Positions 8,662 through 19,760 of a stretch of 64,000 nucleotides of DNA are shown here, one piece after another (position 1 is the first letter of the stretch; every line of letters starts with the position of its first letter). The stretch is from Zophobihabitans entericus (GTDB lineage: Bacteria; Pseudomonadota; Gammaproteobacteria; Enterobacterales; Orbaceae): contig NZ_CP050253.1 of assembly GCF_011745665.1 (NCBI RefSeq), positions 223,418-287,417 on the forward strand. Reading direction: 5' to 3'. The translations under genes and the position numbers were made by a program. Below the pieces are notes generated by a model, which was given only the letters and a program-made list of their open reading frames with translations, was not told the origin of the DNA and searched no databases.

Positions 8662-9621
8662 TTAACGTACATACCCATAACTCATTAAACGTTCATAACG
8701 ACGTTCAAGCAGTTCTTCCTGAGTCAGTTCGCTTAACTCTTCCAGATCAGATACTAATTGTTTTTTCAAAGATGCAGCCATCTTCTCAAAATTACGGTGT
8801 GCACCACCTAATGGTTCAGGTACAACAGCATCAACTAAACCTAATTTTTTCAAACGATCAGCTGTCATATTCATCGCTTCAGCAGCGACAGGGGCTTTGT
8901 CTGCACTTTTCCATAGGATAGAAGCACAGCCTTCTGGTGAAATAACAGAATAAGTACTGTATTGCAGCATATTCACTTTATCACCAACACCAATTGCCAG
9001 AGCACCACCAGAACCACCTTCACCAATTACAGTACAGATAGTTGGTACTTTAAGGCGCGACATTTCACGCAGGTTACGTGCGATAGCTTCTGACTGACCA
9101 CGTTCTTCTGCTCCAATACCCGGATATGCACCCGGCGTATCAATAAAAGTAATAATTGGCATATTAAAACGCTCAGCCATTTGCATTAAACGCAATGCTT
9201 TACGATAGCCTTCAGGCGCCGGCATACCAAAATTACGACGGATTTTTTCTTTTGTTTCACGGCCTTTTTGATGACCGATCACCATAACCGGACGACCATC
9301 AATACGTGCGATACCGCCAACAATAGCTTTATCATCAGCAAAAGCACGATCACCAGCCAGTTCATCAAAATCAGTAAACACTTCTTTAACATAGTTAAGT
9401 GTATAAGGGCGATTTGGATGACGCGCCAGTTGCGCAACCTGCCAGGCAGTTAAATCAGAAAAGATTTTCTTGGTTAATTCTTTGCTTTTTTTATGTAGTT
9501 GTTTAATTTCTTCGTCAAGATTAACATCCAACTGCATCCCTTCTGACTCTAAATGACTTAATGAGTCAATTTTTGCTTCCAGCTCTGCAATTGGTTTTTC
9601 AAAATCCAAAAAATTATTCAT
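8662..9621 (-). CDS. accA: Acetyl-CoA carboxylase carboxyltransferase subunit alpha
   Basis: Catalyses, with AccD, transfer of the carboxyl group from carboxybiotin to acetyl-CoA to form malonyl-CoA, the first step of fatty acid synthesis. The sequence agrees with E. coli AccA along its length ([17 protein letters not shown] at the start, [19 protein letters not shown], the oxyanion-forming [15 protein letters not shown], and LMSYGY at the end). I chose the ATG at 9621, giving 319 residues, the same as E. coli, with GAG upstream; a GTG two codons earlier is the alternative. It lies 166 bp downstream of dnaE on the same strand, the conserved dnaE-accA order. Confidence 0.96.
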   Translation of the reverse strand: MNNFLDFEKPIAELEAKIDSLSHLESEGMQLDVNLDEEIKQLHKKSKELTKKIFSDLTAWQVAQLARHPNRPYTLNYVKEVFTDFDELAGDRAFADDKAIVGGIARIDGRPVMVIGHQKGRETKEKIRRNFGMPAPEGYRKALRLMQMAERFNMPIITFIDTPGAYPGIGAEERGQSEAIARNLREMSRLKVPTICTVIGEGGSGGALAIGVGDKVNMLQYSTYSVISPEGCASILWKSADKAPVAAEAMNMTADRLKKLGLVDAVVPEPLGGAHRNFEKMAASLKKQLVSDLEELSELTQEELLERRYERLMSYGYVR

Positions 9622-9787
9622 AATCACACTCTTTTTATGTTTGCTGACGAGAGCCAGCTCGCTTTTATAAAATTGGCTAATTTTACTATGTAATCGCCTT
9701 AGATCGCTACAAAATTAAACCAGTTTATTCTTTTAAACAATAACTAATTGATTTATATAAACAAATTTTAATCATGGTTATTCACTA

Positions 9788-12700
9788 TTATTCAAACTCA
9801 AGTTCAACCTGCTCATTACCCAGTAATGACTTAAGATCGACCAGTAACTTATCATTTGGAGTGACCCGCCACTTGGTACCAAAACGGACTCGCGCTCTGG
9901 CATCTGCACGCTGATAATAGAGATTTACCGGCACAGTACCATTTTTATGTGGCTCGAATGTCTGCTGTAGATTCTGCATTAAAGTACGATTAATCTGAGC
10001 ACTATCAAGAGAAATTGCCAGACCACGCACATATTTTTCCCGCGCTTCACTCAGATCCATCACTTCTCTGGCTGACATTCTAAAACCGCCATTAAAGTCA
10101 TCGACACTCACCTGACCAGAGACAATTAAGATTTTATCTTCCACCAGCAAATGTTCATATCTTTCCAGAGTTTCACCAAAAAGCATCGCTTCAATACGAC
10201 CGGAGCGGTCATCCAGCGTGCATAAACCAATACGTTTACCCGTTTTAGTGATACGTACTCTGGCGGTCAAGACCAGTCCGGCAATCGTAGTCGATTTACC
10301 CCAATCAGTTGGCACAACCTCACTTAAACGGGAACTACTGGTATAACGTTCAAGCTCTTTCAAATACTGAGTGATGGGATGACCACTTAAATAAAGCCCT
10401 AACGTCTCACGTTCACCATCTAAAATAACCTGTTCAGGTAGCGGTGGCACATTGGCGTAAGCATGTTCAACTTGTTCTGGTTGTTCTGCCAGCACTCCAA
10501 ACATATCGCCTTGCCCAATTTCCATCGCTTTAGCGTGTTGCTCTGCCGCTTGTGTCGCATCATTAATACTGTGTAAAATCGCTGCTCTATGAGGTCCTAA
10601 ACGGTCAAACGCACCTGCTCGTGTGAGTTTTTCCAGCACCCGCTTACCAATCCTCTTCATGTCTGACCGAGCACAAAGTTCAAAAATATCTTTAAAGTAA
10701 CCACCCTGATTACGTGCTTCTACAATCGCCTCAATCGGGCCTTCACCCACACCTTTAATCGCACCAATACCGTAAACGATCTCACCACGTTCGTTGACAT
10801 GGAAATGATACAGACCGCTGTTAATATCTGGTGGATTGACTTTAAGACCCATGCGCCAGCACTCATCGACCAGACTGACGATTTTATCCGTATTATCCAT
10901 ATCAGCGGTCATTACCGCAGCCATAAATTCAGCCGGATAGTGCGCTTTAAGCCAAAGAGTCTGGTAAGAAACCAGCGCATAAGCAGCGGAGTGAGATTTG
11001 TTAAAACCATAACCAGCAAATTTTTCTACTAAGTCAAAGATCTTCATAGAAAGTTCGCCGTCAATACCACAGCTCTCTGCACCTTCTTTAAATACTGAGC
11101 GCTGTTTTGCCATTTCCTCCGGTTTTTTCTTACCCATTGCCCGGCGTAATAAGTCCGCACCACCCAGCGTATAGCCAGACAGAGTCTGCGCAATCTGCAT
11201 CACCTGTTCCTGATACAAGATAATACCGTAGGTTGGTTCTAAAATCGGTTTTAAGGACTCATGCTGATATTGATTATCCGGATAAGAAACCGCTTCACGA
11301 CCGTGTTTACGGTCGATAAAGTTATCTACCATGCCGGATTGTAATGGCCCTGGACGGAACAAGGCTACCAGAGCAATCATATCTTCAAAGCAGTCGGGTT
11401 TTAAACGACGAATCAAATCTTTCATACCGCGAGATTCCAGCTGGAATACCGCAGTTGTCTCGGCTTTTAAAAGTACATCAAATGCAACCTGATCATCCAG
11501 TGGAATACGAGCAATATCAATAGGCTCTTTGCCTTCTTTCTCTAAGCGCTCGTTAATCATCTTCAGCGCCCAGTCAATAATAGTCAGCGTTCTAAGCCCT
11601 AAGAAGTCGAACTTAACCAGACCTGCGTATTCCACGTCATTCTTATCGAACTGTGTCACCGGGTGATGGCCTTCCGGATCACAATAAATTGGTGAGAAGT
11701 CAGTGATCTTGGTTGGTGAAATCACCACACCACCGGCGTGTTTACCGGCATTACGCGTCACGCCTTCTAACTGGCGAGCAATATCGATCAGCGCTTTAAC
11801 TTCTTCATTGCCGTCATATAACGTTTGCAACTGTGGCTCTATTTCGAACGCTTTTTCCAGCGTCATACCCGGATCGGGTGGAATCAATTTTGAAATACGA
11901 TCTACAAAGCCATAAGGATGACCCAGTACACGGCCTACATCACGGATAACTGCTTTAGCCGCCATAGTACCAAAAGTAATAATTTGTGATACGGCATCTC
12001 GACCATACATTTCTGCTACGTGATCAATAACTAAGTCCCGTTTCTCCATACAGAAGTCAACGTCAAAGTCAGGCATAGAAACCCGCTCAGGATTTAAGAA
12101 TCGTTCGAATAGCAGGTCAAATTCAAGAGGGTCTAAATCAGTAATTTTTAAAGCATAAGCAACCAGAGAACCAGCACCAGAACCACGTCCAGGACCAACA
12201 GGCACACCATTATCTTTTGACCACTGAATAAATTCCATTACGATTAAGAAGTAACCTGGGAATCCCATCTGATTGATCACGTCCAGTTCAATCTTCAGAC
12301 GCTCATCATATTCACCACGCTTTTCAGCCCGCACAGCTGGGTCAGGGAATAAAAATTCCAGACGCTCTTCTAAACCCTCTTCTGATTTATGTACCAGATA
12401 CTCTTCGGTTGACATATCACCCGACGGAAACTGCGGTAAAAAGTTTTCACCAAGTCGGATTGAAACATTACAACGCTTAGCAATTTCAACGCTATTAACT
12501 AATGCTTCCGGAATATCGGCAAACAGCTCACACATTTCCTGTTCACTACGGAAGTATTGCTGTGGGGAGTATTTTTTCGGGCGTTTTGGATCATCTAAAG
12601 TATCACCATCATGAATAGCGACCCGAATTTCATGCGCGTCAAAGTCATCTGCACTTAAAAAACAGACATCATTAGTGGCAACAACAGGAAGTTCATACTG

Positions 12701-13267
12701 TTCAGCTAATTTTACAGCCTGTTCGACATAAAGTTCTTCATTTTCGCGACCTGTTCGAACCAATTCCAGATAGAAACGCTCAGGGAAATGTGTTTGATAA
12801 AACTGCAAAGCATTATCAACTAAAGCCTGATTACCACGAATGACACCAAAGCCAACATCACTTTTACGTCCGGCAAGAATAATCAGACCTTCCTGATGCT
12901 TAATCAGCCAGTCCCGGTCAACCACCGGACCATCGCCAATATAACCTCGTTGATAGGCCTCAGAGATAAGCAGAGTCAGATTTTTATAACCGGCATTATT
13001 CATTGTCAGTACAGTGACACGGTAAACTTCATCACCCAGATCATCACTACGAATATCTAAATCAGCACCGATAATTGGCTTAACACCCTGTCCAAGAGAG
13101 GTACTGTAGAGCTTAACCAGTCCACAAAAATTGGTAAAATCTGTGATCGCCAAAGCCGGCATGCGCATTTTTGCCGCTTGCTTCACAAGAGAGCTGGTTT
13201 TTGCCATACCATCAATCATAGAGAAGTCACTATGAACATGGAGATGAATAAATTTAGGTTCTGTCAT
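9788..13267 (-). CDS. dnaE: DNA polymerase III subunit alpha
   Basis: Catalytic polymerase subunit of the replicative holoenzyme, 1159 residues against 1160 in E. coli. The order is PHP domain ([15 protein letters not shown], about 1-280), polymerase core with the catalytic acidic motif PDFDVDFC near residue 400, the [12 protein letters not shown] nucleotide-binding segment, and [13 protein letters not shown]. The helix-hairpin-helix and OB-fold regions follow (about 830-1075), then the C-terminal tau-binding tail. Unlike enteric DnaE (LRVHSDYS), the PHP motif reads LHVHSDFS, so a key His is retained at the position where E. coli has Arg. Its stop lies 166 bp before the accA start. Confidence 0.97.
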   Translation of the reverse strand: MTEPKFIHLHVHSDFSMIDGMAKTSSLVKQAAKMRMPALAITDFTNFCGLVKLYSTSLGQGVKPIIGADLDIRSDDLGDEVYRVTVLTMNNAGYKNLTLLISEAYQRGYIGDGPVVDRDWLIKHQEGLIILAGRKSDVGFGVIRGNQALVDNALQFYQTHFPERFYLELVRTGRENEELYVEQAVKLAEQYELPVVATNDVCFLSADDFDAHEIRVAIHDGDTLDDPKRPKKYSPQQYFRSEQEMCELFADIPEALVNSVEIAKRCNVSIRLGENFLPQFPSGDMSTEEYLVHKSEEGLEERLEFLFPDPAVRAEKRGEYDERLKIELDVINQMGFPGYFLIVMEFIQWSKDNGVPVGPGRGSGAGSLVAYALKITDLDPLEFDLLFERFLNPERVSMPDFDVDFCMEKRDLVIDHVAEMYGRDAVSQIITFGTMAAKAVIRDVGRVLGHPYGFVDRISKLIPPDPGMTLEKAFEIEPQLQTLYDGNEEVKALIDIARQLEGVTRNAGKHAGGVVISPTKITDFSPIYCDPEGHHPVTQFDKNDVEYAGLVKFDFLGLRTLTIIDWALKMINERLEKEGKEPIDIARIPLDDQVAFDVLLKAETTAVFQLESRGMKDLIRRLKPDCFEDMIALVALFRPGPLQSGMVDNFIDRKHGREAVSYPDNQYQHESLKPILEPTYGIILYQEQVMQIAQTLSGYTLGGADLLRRAMGKKKPEEMAKQRSVFKEGAESCGIDGELSMKIFDLVEKFAGYGFNKSHSAAYALVSYQTLWLKAHYPAEFMAAVMTADMDNTDKIVSLVDECWRMGLKVNPPDINSGLYHFHVNERGEIVYGIGAIKGVGEGPIEAIVEARNQGGYFKDIFELCARSDMKRIGKRVLEKLTRAGAFDRLGPHRAAILHSINDATQAAEQHAKAMEIGQGDMFGVLAEQPEQVEHAYANVPPLPEQVILDGERETLGLYLSGHPITQYLKELERYTSSSRLSEVVPTDWGKSTTIAGLVLTARVRITKTGKRIGLCTLDDRSGRIEAMLFGETLERYEHLLVEDKILIVSGQVSVDDFNGGFRMSAREVMDLSEAREKYVRGLAISLDSAQINRTLMQNLQQTFEPHKNGTVPVNLYYQRADARARVRFGTKWRVTPNDKLLVDLKSLLGNEQVELEFE

Positions 13268-13433
13268 GAAATCTGAATTAATTGAATCGCTGTGTTAATC
13301 AAAATTGGGGATGATTATACCAGTTTTAAAGGTGATTGTTTATTAAATCCAAAGACAACAGGTAACAGACTGATCTGTATAAATAAAATAGGGCAAGATG
13401 ATAAAATGTTTGCCCTACCTATCCGAAAAGTTT

Positions 13434-14480
13434 TTATACTGATTTATATTTCTTTTCCAGCTCAAGTAACCAGTTTTTACGCCATAAACCGCCACCATAT
13501 CCGGTTAATTTACCATCAGATCCAATAACGCGATGACAAGGAATAATAATGCTCATTCGGTTCATGCCATTGGCATTAGCAACAGCCCTGACAGCTTTTG
13601 GTTTACCAAGCAGATTAGCTTCTTGTTGATAACTCCAAAGCTCACCATAAGGAATTTTACGTAAAACCTGCCAGACTTGTTCCTGAAATTCAGTGCCCGC
13701 AGTATCAAGTGATACATCAAAGTCCCGACGTTTACCGATAAAATATTCTGCTAGCTGGGCTTTTAATGTATCAATATGCGCATTTTTACCTTGTACAATC
13801 ACAGCATTAAAACGTTTTGTTAAAAACTTAAGTTCCGTTTCCAGTGATTTACGATCGGTGAATTCAAGCAGACATATCCCTTTATCAGTTGCGCCAGCAA
13901 ACATGGTGCCAATAGGTGTCTCCAGACGCATTAAATTAATAATGTTTTGTTCTTTGGCCTTCGAAGGCGAGACACCAAAAATAGCCTTAAAGGAATCATT
14001 AAACCCACTTAATGACTCAAAACCATTATCATAAGCACTATCTAAAACTCCGCCACCTTCCTGAATTTTCTTAAATGCTGAATTAATACGATATGTACGT
14101 TGGTAAGCCTGAAACGTCATGCCATGATGCTTTATAAACCAGCGTCTGACCGTATGTGGCTCAATGCCTTTTTGTTCTAAATCGGCATCTTTAATTTTAC
14201 GATCCGGATACTCTTCAATTTCAGCCAGTAGTGACTCGATGTAAGCGGGTGTTTCATCAGGTAAACGCTGTGGTTTACAGATTTTACATGGACGATAACC
14301 TTTTAAAATCGCCTCATGAGAATCAGCGAAATACTCTACATTTTCCGATTTTGGTTTACGCGCACTACAAGTAGGACGACAAAAAATGCCTGTTGTCTTA
14401 ATACCAGCAAAAAATACACCTTCAAATGCAGGATCTTTTTCAACCAATGCTTTATACATAATATCGTCAGTGAGTTTCAT
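13434..14480 (-). CDS. ada: Bifunctional Ada: methyl-DNA repair protein and transcriptional activator
   Basis: Repairs methylphosphotriesters and O6-methylguanine and activates the adaptive response. Domains in order are the N-terminal zinc/methyl-acceptor domain with C34, C38, C65 and C68 (FCRPTC, CKIC; C34 corresponds to E. coli C38), an AraC-type helix-turn-helix (about 85-170), and the O6-alkylguanine transferase domain with acceptor C315 in IPCHRVIG. Length 348 (E. coli 354). I chose the ATG at 14480, which has AAGGA eight bases upstream; the frame continues 39 codons further up but that extension looks non-coding. No alkB or other adaptive-response gene lies adjacent. Confidence 0.93.
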   Translation of the reverse strand: MKLTDDIMYKALVEKDPAFEGVFFAGIKTTGIFCRPTCSARKPKSENVEYFADSHEAILKGYRPCKICKPQRLPDETPAYIESLLAEIEEYPDRKIKDADLEQKGIEPHTVRRWFIKHHGMTFQAYQRTYRINSAFKKIQEGGGVLDSAYDNGFESLSGFNDSFKAIFGVSPSKAKEQNIINLMRLETPIGTMFAGATDKGICLLEFTDRKSLETELKFLTKRFNAVIVQGKNAHIDTLKAQLAEYFIGKRRDFDVSLDTAGTEFQEQVWQVLRKIPYGELWSYQQEANLLGKPKAVRAVANANGMNRMSIIIPCHRVIGSDGKLTGYGGGLWRKNWLLELEKKYKSV

Positions 14481-14723
14481 ATTTTTGTTCCTTGCGTCTA
14501 CTCTACCGATATAGCATAAAGAAAAATAAACTATCACTACAACCGAAAAATTAACAACTATTTTTAAATTTAAATCCTCATTTACTCCCAAAGACATAAC
14601 ATAAATCGAAATTTCTTCCTGCTTCCCTCTTTTGAGTTCGCTTTTTGCCTGTTAAACTACTGAGTTATTAAATTTATCGCTATTTTTACTCTGAATTTAT
14701 CCTGAACAGGACTGGAAAAGATT

Positions 14724-16439
14724 ATGCGCACAAGCAAATATTTACTTTCTACTTTAAAAGAAACTCCGGCTGATGCTGAAGTTATCAGTCATCAACTTAT
14801 GTTAAGAGCGGGCTTAATCCGTAAACTAGCTTCAGGTTTATATACCTGGTTACCTACTGGTGTGCGTGTATTACAAAAAGTAGAACATATTGTTCGTGAT
14901 GAGATGAATAAAGCAGGCGCGATCGAAGTGCTGATGCCGGTTGTACAACCAGCCGATATCTGGCAGGAGAGCGGTCGCTGGGAACAATATGGCCCGGAAT
15001 TACTGCGTTTAAAAGATCGTGGTGAGCGTGATTTCGTCCTTGGTCCAACGCATGAAGAGGTTATTACCGATTTACTGCGTAATGAAGTGAGTTCTTATAA
15101 ACAATTACCAATAAATTTATATCAAGTTCAGACTAAATTCCGTGATGAAGTTCGTCCACGCTTTGGTGTAATGCGCTCACGTGAATTTATTATGAAAGAT
15201 GCTTACTCATTCCATACTTCGCGTGAATCTCTGCAAGAAACCTATGACGACATGTACCGTGCTTACAGCAACATCTTTACCCGTATTGGTTTAGATTTCC
15301 GTGCAGTACAAGCAGATACCGGTTCTATTGGTGGTAGCTACTCCCATGAATTCCAGGTTCTGGCATCAAGCGGTGAAGACGATGTAATCTTCTCAACTGA
15401 GTCTGATTATGCGGCAAATATTGAGCTGGCAGAAGCCGTTGCCCCAAATGTGACTCGCCCTGCACCAACAAAAGCGATGGAGTTGGTTGATACACCAAAC
15501 GCAAAAACCATTGCTGAGCTGGTTGAGCAATTTAATTTACCGATTGAAAAAACAGTTAAAACACTGATGGTTAAAGCCACTAAAGAGAGCGGCCATAAAC
15601 TGGTTGCTCTACTTGTCCGTGGTGATCATAATCTGAATGAAGTGAAAGCAGAAAAAATTGATATCGTGGCATCACCACTTGAATTTGCGACAGAAGCAGA
15701 AATCCGTGCAATTGTTGGCGCTGGTCCTGGTTCTTTAGGTCCAATTAATCTGCCAATGCCAATTGTGATCGACCGCTCTGTAGCTGTGATGAGTGATTTT
15801 GGCGCCGGCGCTAATATTGATGATAAACACTATTTCAATATTAACTGGGAACGTGATGTTGCCCTGCCACGTGTTGCTGATATTCGTAACGTGGTTGAAG
15901 GTGATGCAAGCCCGGATGGTAAAGGCGTGCTACAAATCAAACGTGGTATTGAAGTAGGGCATATCTTCCAGCTAGGAACTAAATACTCTGAAGCGATGAA
16001 AGCAACGGTGCAAATGGAAGACGGCCAAAATCAAGCAATGGCAATGGGCTGTTATGGTATTGGTGTAACCCGAATTGTAGCTGCCTCTATTGAGCAAAAT
16101 AACGATGAACGAGGTATTATCTGGCCAGATGCAATCGCGCCATTTAGCGTTGTTATCATTCCAATGAATATGCATAAATCACCACGCGTACAAGAAGTAG
16201 CAGAAAAACTTTATGCGGATCTGCAGGCTGCTGGTGTTGAAGTATTATTTGATGATCGTAAAGAACGCCCGGGTGTCATGTTTGCTGATGCTGAACTTAT
16301 CGGTATTCCGCATATGGTGGTAATTGGTGAACGTAATCTGGATAACGGTGAAGTAGAATATAAATACCGTAAAGCTGCCGAGAAGACCATGATTAAACTT
16401 GATAGTATTCTTGATCATTTGAAGTCGAAGATTAAATAA
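14724..16439 (+). CDS. proS: Prolyl-tRNA synthetase
   Basis: Class II aminoacyl-tRNA synthetase charging tRNA-Pro, bacterial type, 571 residues (E. coli 572). Motif 2 is around [21 protein letters not shown] and motif 3 around [10 protein letters not shown]. Between them lies the YbaK-like editing insertion (about 225-400), which hydrolyses Ala-tRNA-Pro and contains the KTLMVKA strand. The anticodon-binding domain occupies the C-terminal 110 residues. The start ATG follows GGACTGGAAAAG. A strong terminator follows. The tRNA-Pro (UGG) gene elsewhere in the window is a substrate. Confidence 0.96.
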   Translation: MRTSKYLLSTLKETPADAEVISHQLMLRAGLIRKLASGLYTWLPTGVRVLQKVEHIVRDEMNKAGAIEVLMPVVQPADIWQESGRWEQYGPELLRLKDRGERDFVLGPTHEEVITDLLRNEVSSYKQLPINLYQVQTKFRDEVRPRFGVMRSREFIMKDAYSFHTSRESLQETYDDMYRAYSNIFTRIGLDFRAVQADTGSIGGSYSHEFQVLASSGEDDVIFSTESDYAANIELAEAVAPNVTRPAPTKAMELVDTPNAKTIAELVEQFNLPIEKTVKTLMVKATKESGHKLVALLVRGDHNLNEVKAEKIDIVASPLEFATEAEIRAIVGAGPGSLGPINLPMPIVIDRSVAVMSDFGAGANIDDKHYFNINWERDVALPRVADIRNVVEGDASPDGKGVLQIKRGIEVGHIFQLGTKYSEAMKATVQMEDGQNQAMAMGCYGIGVTRIVAASIEQNNDERGIIWPDAIAPFSVVIIPMNMHKSPRVQEVAEKLYADLQAAGVEVLFDDRKERPGVMFADAELIGIPHMVVIGERNLDNGEVEYKYRKAAEKTMIKLDSILDHLKSKIK

Positions 16440-16460
16440 GATCTTTATTAAATCTATTAT

Positions 16461-16490
16461 AAGGCGTCTTTTAGAAAGGCGCCTTTTTTG
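16461..16490 (+). terminator. proS terminator
   Basis: AAGGCGTCTTT pairs with AAAGGCGCCTT (one G-T pair), followed by TTTTTTG, 21 bp after the proS stop. Confidence 0.88.
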
Positions 16491-16532
16491 TCTATCGCTT
16501 TTTAGTATTGTGGGTAATTAAAGTTTGGATTG

Positions 16533-16625
16533 AGGGCGGACTGCGCCGCCCATGCGCAATTTTTTGTTCTGCTATGTAATTAGCAGGGTATTTGGCGGGG
16601 AGCGTGCCCCACCCAAAACCCATGC
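16533..16625. repeat. Structured intergenic repeat, family A partial copy
   Basis: Starts with GGGCGG/CCGCCC hairpin (16534-16551), then a shared stretch GCCGCCCATGCGCAATTTTT also found at 30732, then TTAGCAGGG and a GGCGGGG/CCCCACC hairpin (16594-16613, one mismatch). It lacks the downstream 15-bp stem of the full copies. It separates the convergent proS and phosphatase genes. Confidence 0.7.
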
Positions 16626-16662
16626 TAAATAACAACACCAAACCAAAAACTAACGATAAAAA

Positions 16663-17460
16663 CTATGCGCCCGCTAAAACCTTAATCACTTCCTGATGCA
16701 ATTCTTTATCACCACTCGCCACCACCCGGTGACCAGAATGAATGGAAAGACGCTTCCCTTCCCAGTCGGTTAAGATTCCGCCCGCATTGCGGATTACCAC
16801 ATCAAGCGCACAGTAATCAAAAGGATCTAAACCACTATCAACACTGATATCAATTTGACCGGAAGACAAGCGAGCATAAACGTAACAACTTCCACCATAA
16901 ACGCGCCACTTAGTCTGCTGGCAAAGCTTGGTGAAATTTGCAGTTTCGCCACTACTGAGTGATTCCGGATTACCAATAGAGACAATCGCATCAGCTAGTT
17001 TACTACACTGACGAGTAGAAACAGGCTTGTCATTATAAGTCGTAACCTGACCATCAATCCCGACCCAACGTTCGCTGGTAAATGGGTGATCGATAATACC
17101 GATAAACGGTACTCCTTTATAAGTCAGTGAAATCAACGTACCGTAAACAGGAAGACCCGTCACAAATGCTTTGGTACCATCAATTGGGTCGATAACCCAG
17201 ACATAATCAGCATCGAGTTTTTCTGACTCGTATTCTTCCCCCAAAATACCATGTTCTGGATAAGACTCCGTAATCAAGTCGCGCAGTGACTTCTCAACTT
17301 TCTGATCAATGACCGTCACCGGACTTAAATCACTTTTAGTATCAAATACAATCGGATTTTTTAATGAATCTAAAATAATGCTACGACTGGTATCAGCCAG
17401 CTTTTTGGCAAAAGTCAGTAAGCTATTTTGTTCTGACACCGTTAATGGTAGTTGCGCCAC
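16663..17460 (-). CDS. Inositol monophosphatase family protein (HisN-like phosphatase)
   Basis: Metal-dependent phosphatase of the inositol monophosphatase/FBPase superfamily, about 265 residues. Motifs visible are GEEYESE (metal ligand Glu), WVIDPIDGTKAF (metal-binding aspartates) and GLDPFDYCALDVVIRNAGG (C-terminal aspartate motif). The wording of the second motif is of the type in HisN histidinol-phosphatases, but substrate cannot be proven. I place the start at GTG 17460, five bases after AGAGG; a TTG five codons upstream is the alternative. It is the last gene of the amino-acid import/metabolism block, 31 bp after the second permease, so it probably acts on a phosphorylated compound of that pathway. 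Confidence 0.75.
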   Translation of the reverse strand: MAQLPLTVSEQNSLLTFAKKLADTSRSIILDSLKNPIVFDTKSDLSPVTVIDQKVEKSLRDLITESYPEHGILGEEYESEKLDADYVWVIDPIDGTKAFVTGLPVYGTLISLTYKGVPFIGIIDHPFTSERWVGIDGQVTTYNDKPVSTRQCSKLADAIVSIGNPESLSSGETANFTKLCQQTKWRVYGGSCYVYARLSSGQIDISVDSGLDPFDYCALDVVIRNAGGILTDWEGKRLSIHSGHRVVASGDKELHQEVIKVLAGA

Positions 17461-17491
17461 AAAAACCTCTTTCAATAATATTAATGAATAA

Positions 17492-18178
17492 TTACCAGTC
17501 TGGTAATTGTTTATTCACTCTGCCCTCAACAATTCTAAACAGACGTGTTAACACAAACGTAATCGCAATATAGAACAGCGCTGCGGTAATAAAGATCTCA
17601 TAAGGCCGGTACGTATTAGAGACAATATCATTTGCCACACCAGTTAAATCCATAATCGTGATGGTACTTGCCAGAGATGTCGCTTTTAAAATAATAATGA
17701 TTTCATTACCATAAGCTGGCAGAACCAGTTTAAATGCCTGAGGAAGAATCACTGTGCGGTATAACGTAAATTTACTCATACCAAATGCACGCCCGGCTTC
17801 AATCTCACCAAAAGGTACCGCTTTAATTGCACCACGAATGATGTTAGCAGTATAAGCTGAGGTATTTAAACTCAGTGCTAGTGCTGCACAAAAGAAGGGC
17901 TCTTTAAACACCGGCCACAGTAAACTGGTACGCACCCACTCCAGCTGGCCCAGTCCGTAATAAATTAAAAAAACCTGAACCAGAAGCGGTGTACCCCGAA
18001 AGAAAGTCACATAAAATACCGCTAAATAGCGGAATGGTTTATACCCTTCAACCCACATAATTGCCATTGGCAGCGCAATCACCAGACCAAATACCAAGGC
18101 ACAAAGTAATAGCTGAAGGGTAACAAACAAGCCTTGTGTCAGGCTTGGTAAGCTCTCAATAATTAATTCTATACCCAT
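17492..18178 (-). CDS. Polar amino-acid ABC transporter permease (HisM/ArtM type)
   Basis: Inner-membrane permease subunit of 228 residues with about five transmembrane helices. It carries the EAA loop that contacts the ATPase, here in the form FGEIEAGRAFGMSKFTLYRTVILPQAF. It overlaps the upstream permease gene by one base (TAATG), so translation is coupled. Together with the second permease it would form the heterodimeric channel of an ArgT/HisJ-type importer for basic or polar amino acids. Confidence 0.88.
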   Translation of the reverse strand: MGIELIIESLPSLTQGLFVTLQLLLCALVFGLVIALPMAIMWVEGYKPFRYLAVFYVTFFRGTPLLVQVFLIYYGLGQLEWVRTSLLWPVFKEPFFCAALALSLNTSAYTANIIRGAIKAVPFGEIEAGRAFGMSKFTLYRTVILPQAFKLVLPAYGNEIIIILKATSLASTITIMDLTGVANDIVSNTYRPYEIFITAALFYIAITFVLTRLFRIVEGRVNKQLPDW

Positions 18179-18873
18179 TACATGGCCGCCTTTTCACTAC
18201 GACGACTATGTCGTTCTAATACTTCCAAAATCACCACATTGATCAGTGTTAAAATCAAATATAGCGCAGCCGCGATAACATAAAAACGGAAGTAATGTTG
18301 GGTTTCACCGGCAGCAATAGAACTCATACGCATGAGTTCTTCCAGTCCTACGAGTGAAATTAAAGAAGTAGATTTAATTAACGATAACCAGTTATTCCCC
18401 AGAGCAGGCAACGCATAACGCCAGATTAAAGGTAACTTAACCACCATAAAACATTGGTAGCGAGAGAATCCATAAGCATACGCAGCTTCAATTTGACCTT
18501 TAGGCAGAGCAAGCATAGCCCCACGAATAGATTCTGCGGCATAACCACCAAAGATAATACTTAGTGAGAAGACACACGCAACAATTGTTGGCACCTCTAC
18601 GTATTCATCTTCGCCCACCCACGCACTGACAAGGTAAGATGCCAGCATCGTACTACCAAAATAGGCAAAAAAGATAACCAGCAGCTCCGGGGTACCCCGA
18701 ATCACTGTCGTATAAGTATTACCCAAAAACCGTAAGATTCTTGATTTTGCCTGCTTGGCACTAGCAACACTGACACCAATAATTAAACCAAAAAAGAGGG
18801 AAATAAACGCCACGACCAGTGTCATAACAACACCACGAGCAATTTCACTTTCCCAACCTAAAAAGAATGACAT
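18178..18873 (-). CDS. Polar amino-acid ABC transporter permease (HisQ/ArtQ type)
   Basis: First permease subunit, 231 residues, with about five transmembrane segments and the EAA loop LPKGQIEAAYAYGFSRYQCF. An extracytoplasmic insertion around SAWVGEDEYVEVPT is a little longer than in HisQ. It is 48 bp downstream of the substrate-binding protein gene and its stop overlaps the start of the next permease. The membership in the HisMQ family is clear; the substrate is not. Confidence 0.88.
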   Translation of the reverse strand: MSFFLGWESEIARGVVMTLVVAFISLFFGLIIGVSVASAKQAKSRILRFLGNTYTTVIRGTPELLVIFFAYFGSTMLASYLVSAWVGEDEYVEVPTIVACVFSLSIIFGGYAAESIRGAMLALPKGQIEAAYAYGFSRYQCFMVVKLPLIWRYALPALGNNWLSLIKSTSLISLVGLEELMRMSSIAAGETQHYFRFYVIAAALYLILTLINVVILEVLERHSRRSEKAAM

Positions 18874-18921
18874 CTAAAACTCCAAATATCGGCCAGTACC
18901 TGCCCAAAGGCAGGCACTAAA

Positions 18922-19722
18922 TTATTGCCATACTGATGGTAAGACGGTGAATGACCAGTATTTTAAGTTAATGGTTTTAAACGTTCCATCTGCATACATT
19001 GATTCAAGCGCAGCATTCACTTGTTCTTGTAACTGAACATCATTTTTACGCATTGCCGCAGCAACACCGATACCAAAATATTCTGGTTTATCTAGCTCTG
19101 GACCGATAAATTTAAAGTTTTCACCATCTGGCTCAACCAATGTCGACCATAAGTTCACACCACTACCAACAATCAAATCAACCCGACCCGCTTTTAAATC
19201 TAAGTTCATGTTATGAGCTGTATCATAACGACGCACTTCCACACCTGGGAAGTTTTCCTGAACATAACGGTCGTATGTTGATGAACGTTGTAAACCGATC
19301 ACTTTACCTTCCAGTGCTTTTGGATTTGGCGTACCGTCAGCATTGAATAATTCAATATCCAAAGAAGAAGCACCCGCAAAACGTCCAATTGAAGAACGGT
19401 AAGGAATACTGAAGTTTACAGTTTTAGAGCGCTCTTCAGTGACAGAGATCGCAGTAAATAACACATCAAATTTACGTGCTTGCAGTGCCGGAATTGAACT
19501 GGCAAAAGGATTACACACAAACTCAGGTGTACGCCCCATGCGGCTAGAAACTTCACGCGCGATATCAACGTCAAAACCTTCGATATTGCCCGCTGAATCA
19601 CGGTAAGTAAATGGAGGATACGTACACTCTGTACCGATTCTCAGTGGCTTTTCTGCCGCCATTGTATTAAAAGATAAAACTGCACAAATCATTAGTGACG
19701 AAAGCTGAACTAACTTTTTCAT
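18922..19722 (-). CDS. Periplasmic amino-acid-binding protein of ABC importer
   Basis: Family 3 solute-binding protein of about 266 residues. Residues 1-22 are a signal peptide with cleavage after MAA. The family motif YPPFTYRDSAGNIEGFDVDIA, the GIGVAAAMRKND strand and GTFKTINLKYW at the C-terminus are visible. I chose the ATG at 19722, which follows a GAGG-rich site and gives a proper signal peptide; the longer frame would overlap the ATPase gene. The closest named types by eye are lysine/arginine/ornithine and octopine/nopaline binding proteins. Linkage to an ornithine-cyclodeaminase-type enzyme supports a basic amino acid or related cyclic compound. Confidence 0.88.
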   Translation of the reverse strand: MKKLVQLSSLMICAVLSFNTMAAEKPLRIGTECTYPPFTYRDSAGNIEGFDVDIAREVSSRMGRTPEFVCNPFASSIPALQARKFDVLFTAISVTEERSKTVNFSIPYRSSIGRFAGASSLDIELFNADGTPNPKALEGKVIGLQRSSTYDRYVQENFPGVEVRRYDTAHNMNLDLKAGRVDLIVGSGVNLWSTLVEPDGENFKFIGPELDKPEYFGIGVAAAMRKNDVQLQEQVNAALESMYADGTFKTINLKYWSFTVLPSVWQ

Positions 19723-19760
19723 AACCTCAACCTCATAAGGGTAAAATAACGCTGTTAATC

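Noticed and set aside
13292..13528. 78-codon frame on the plus strand between dnaE and ada
   Set aside because: More than a third overlaps the end of ada in antisense; no support.
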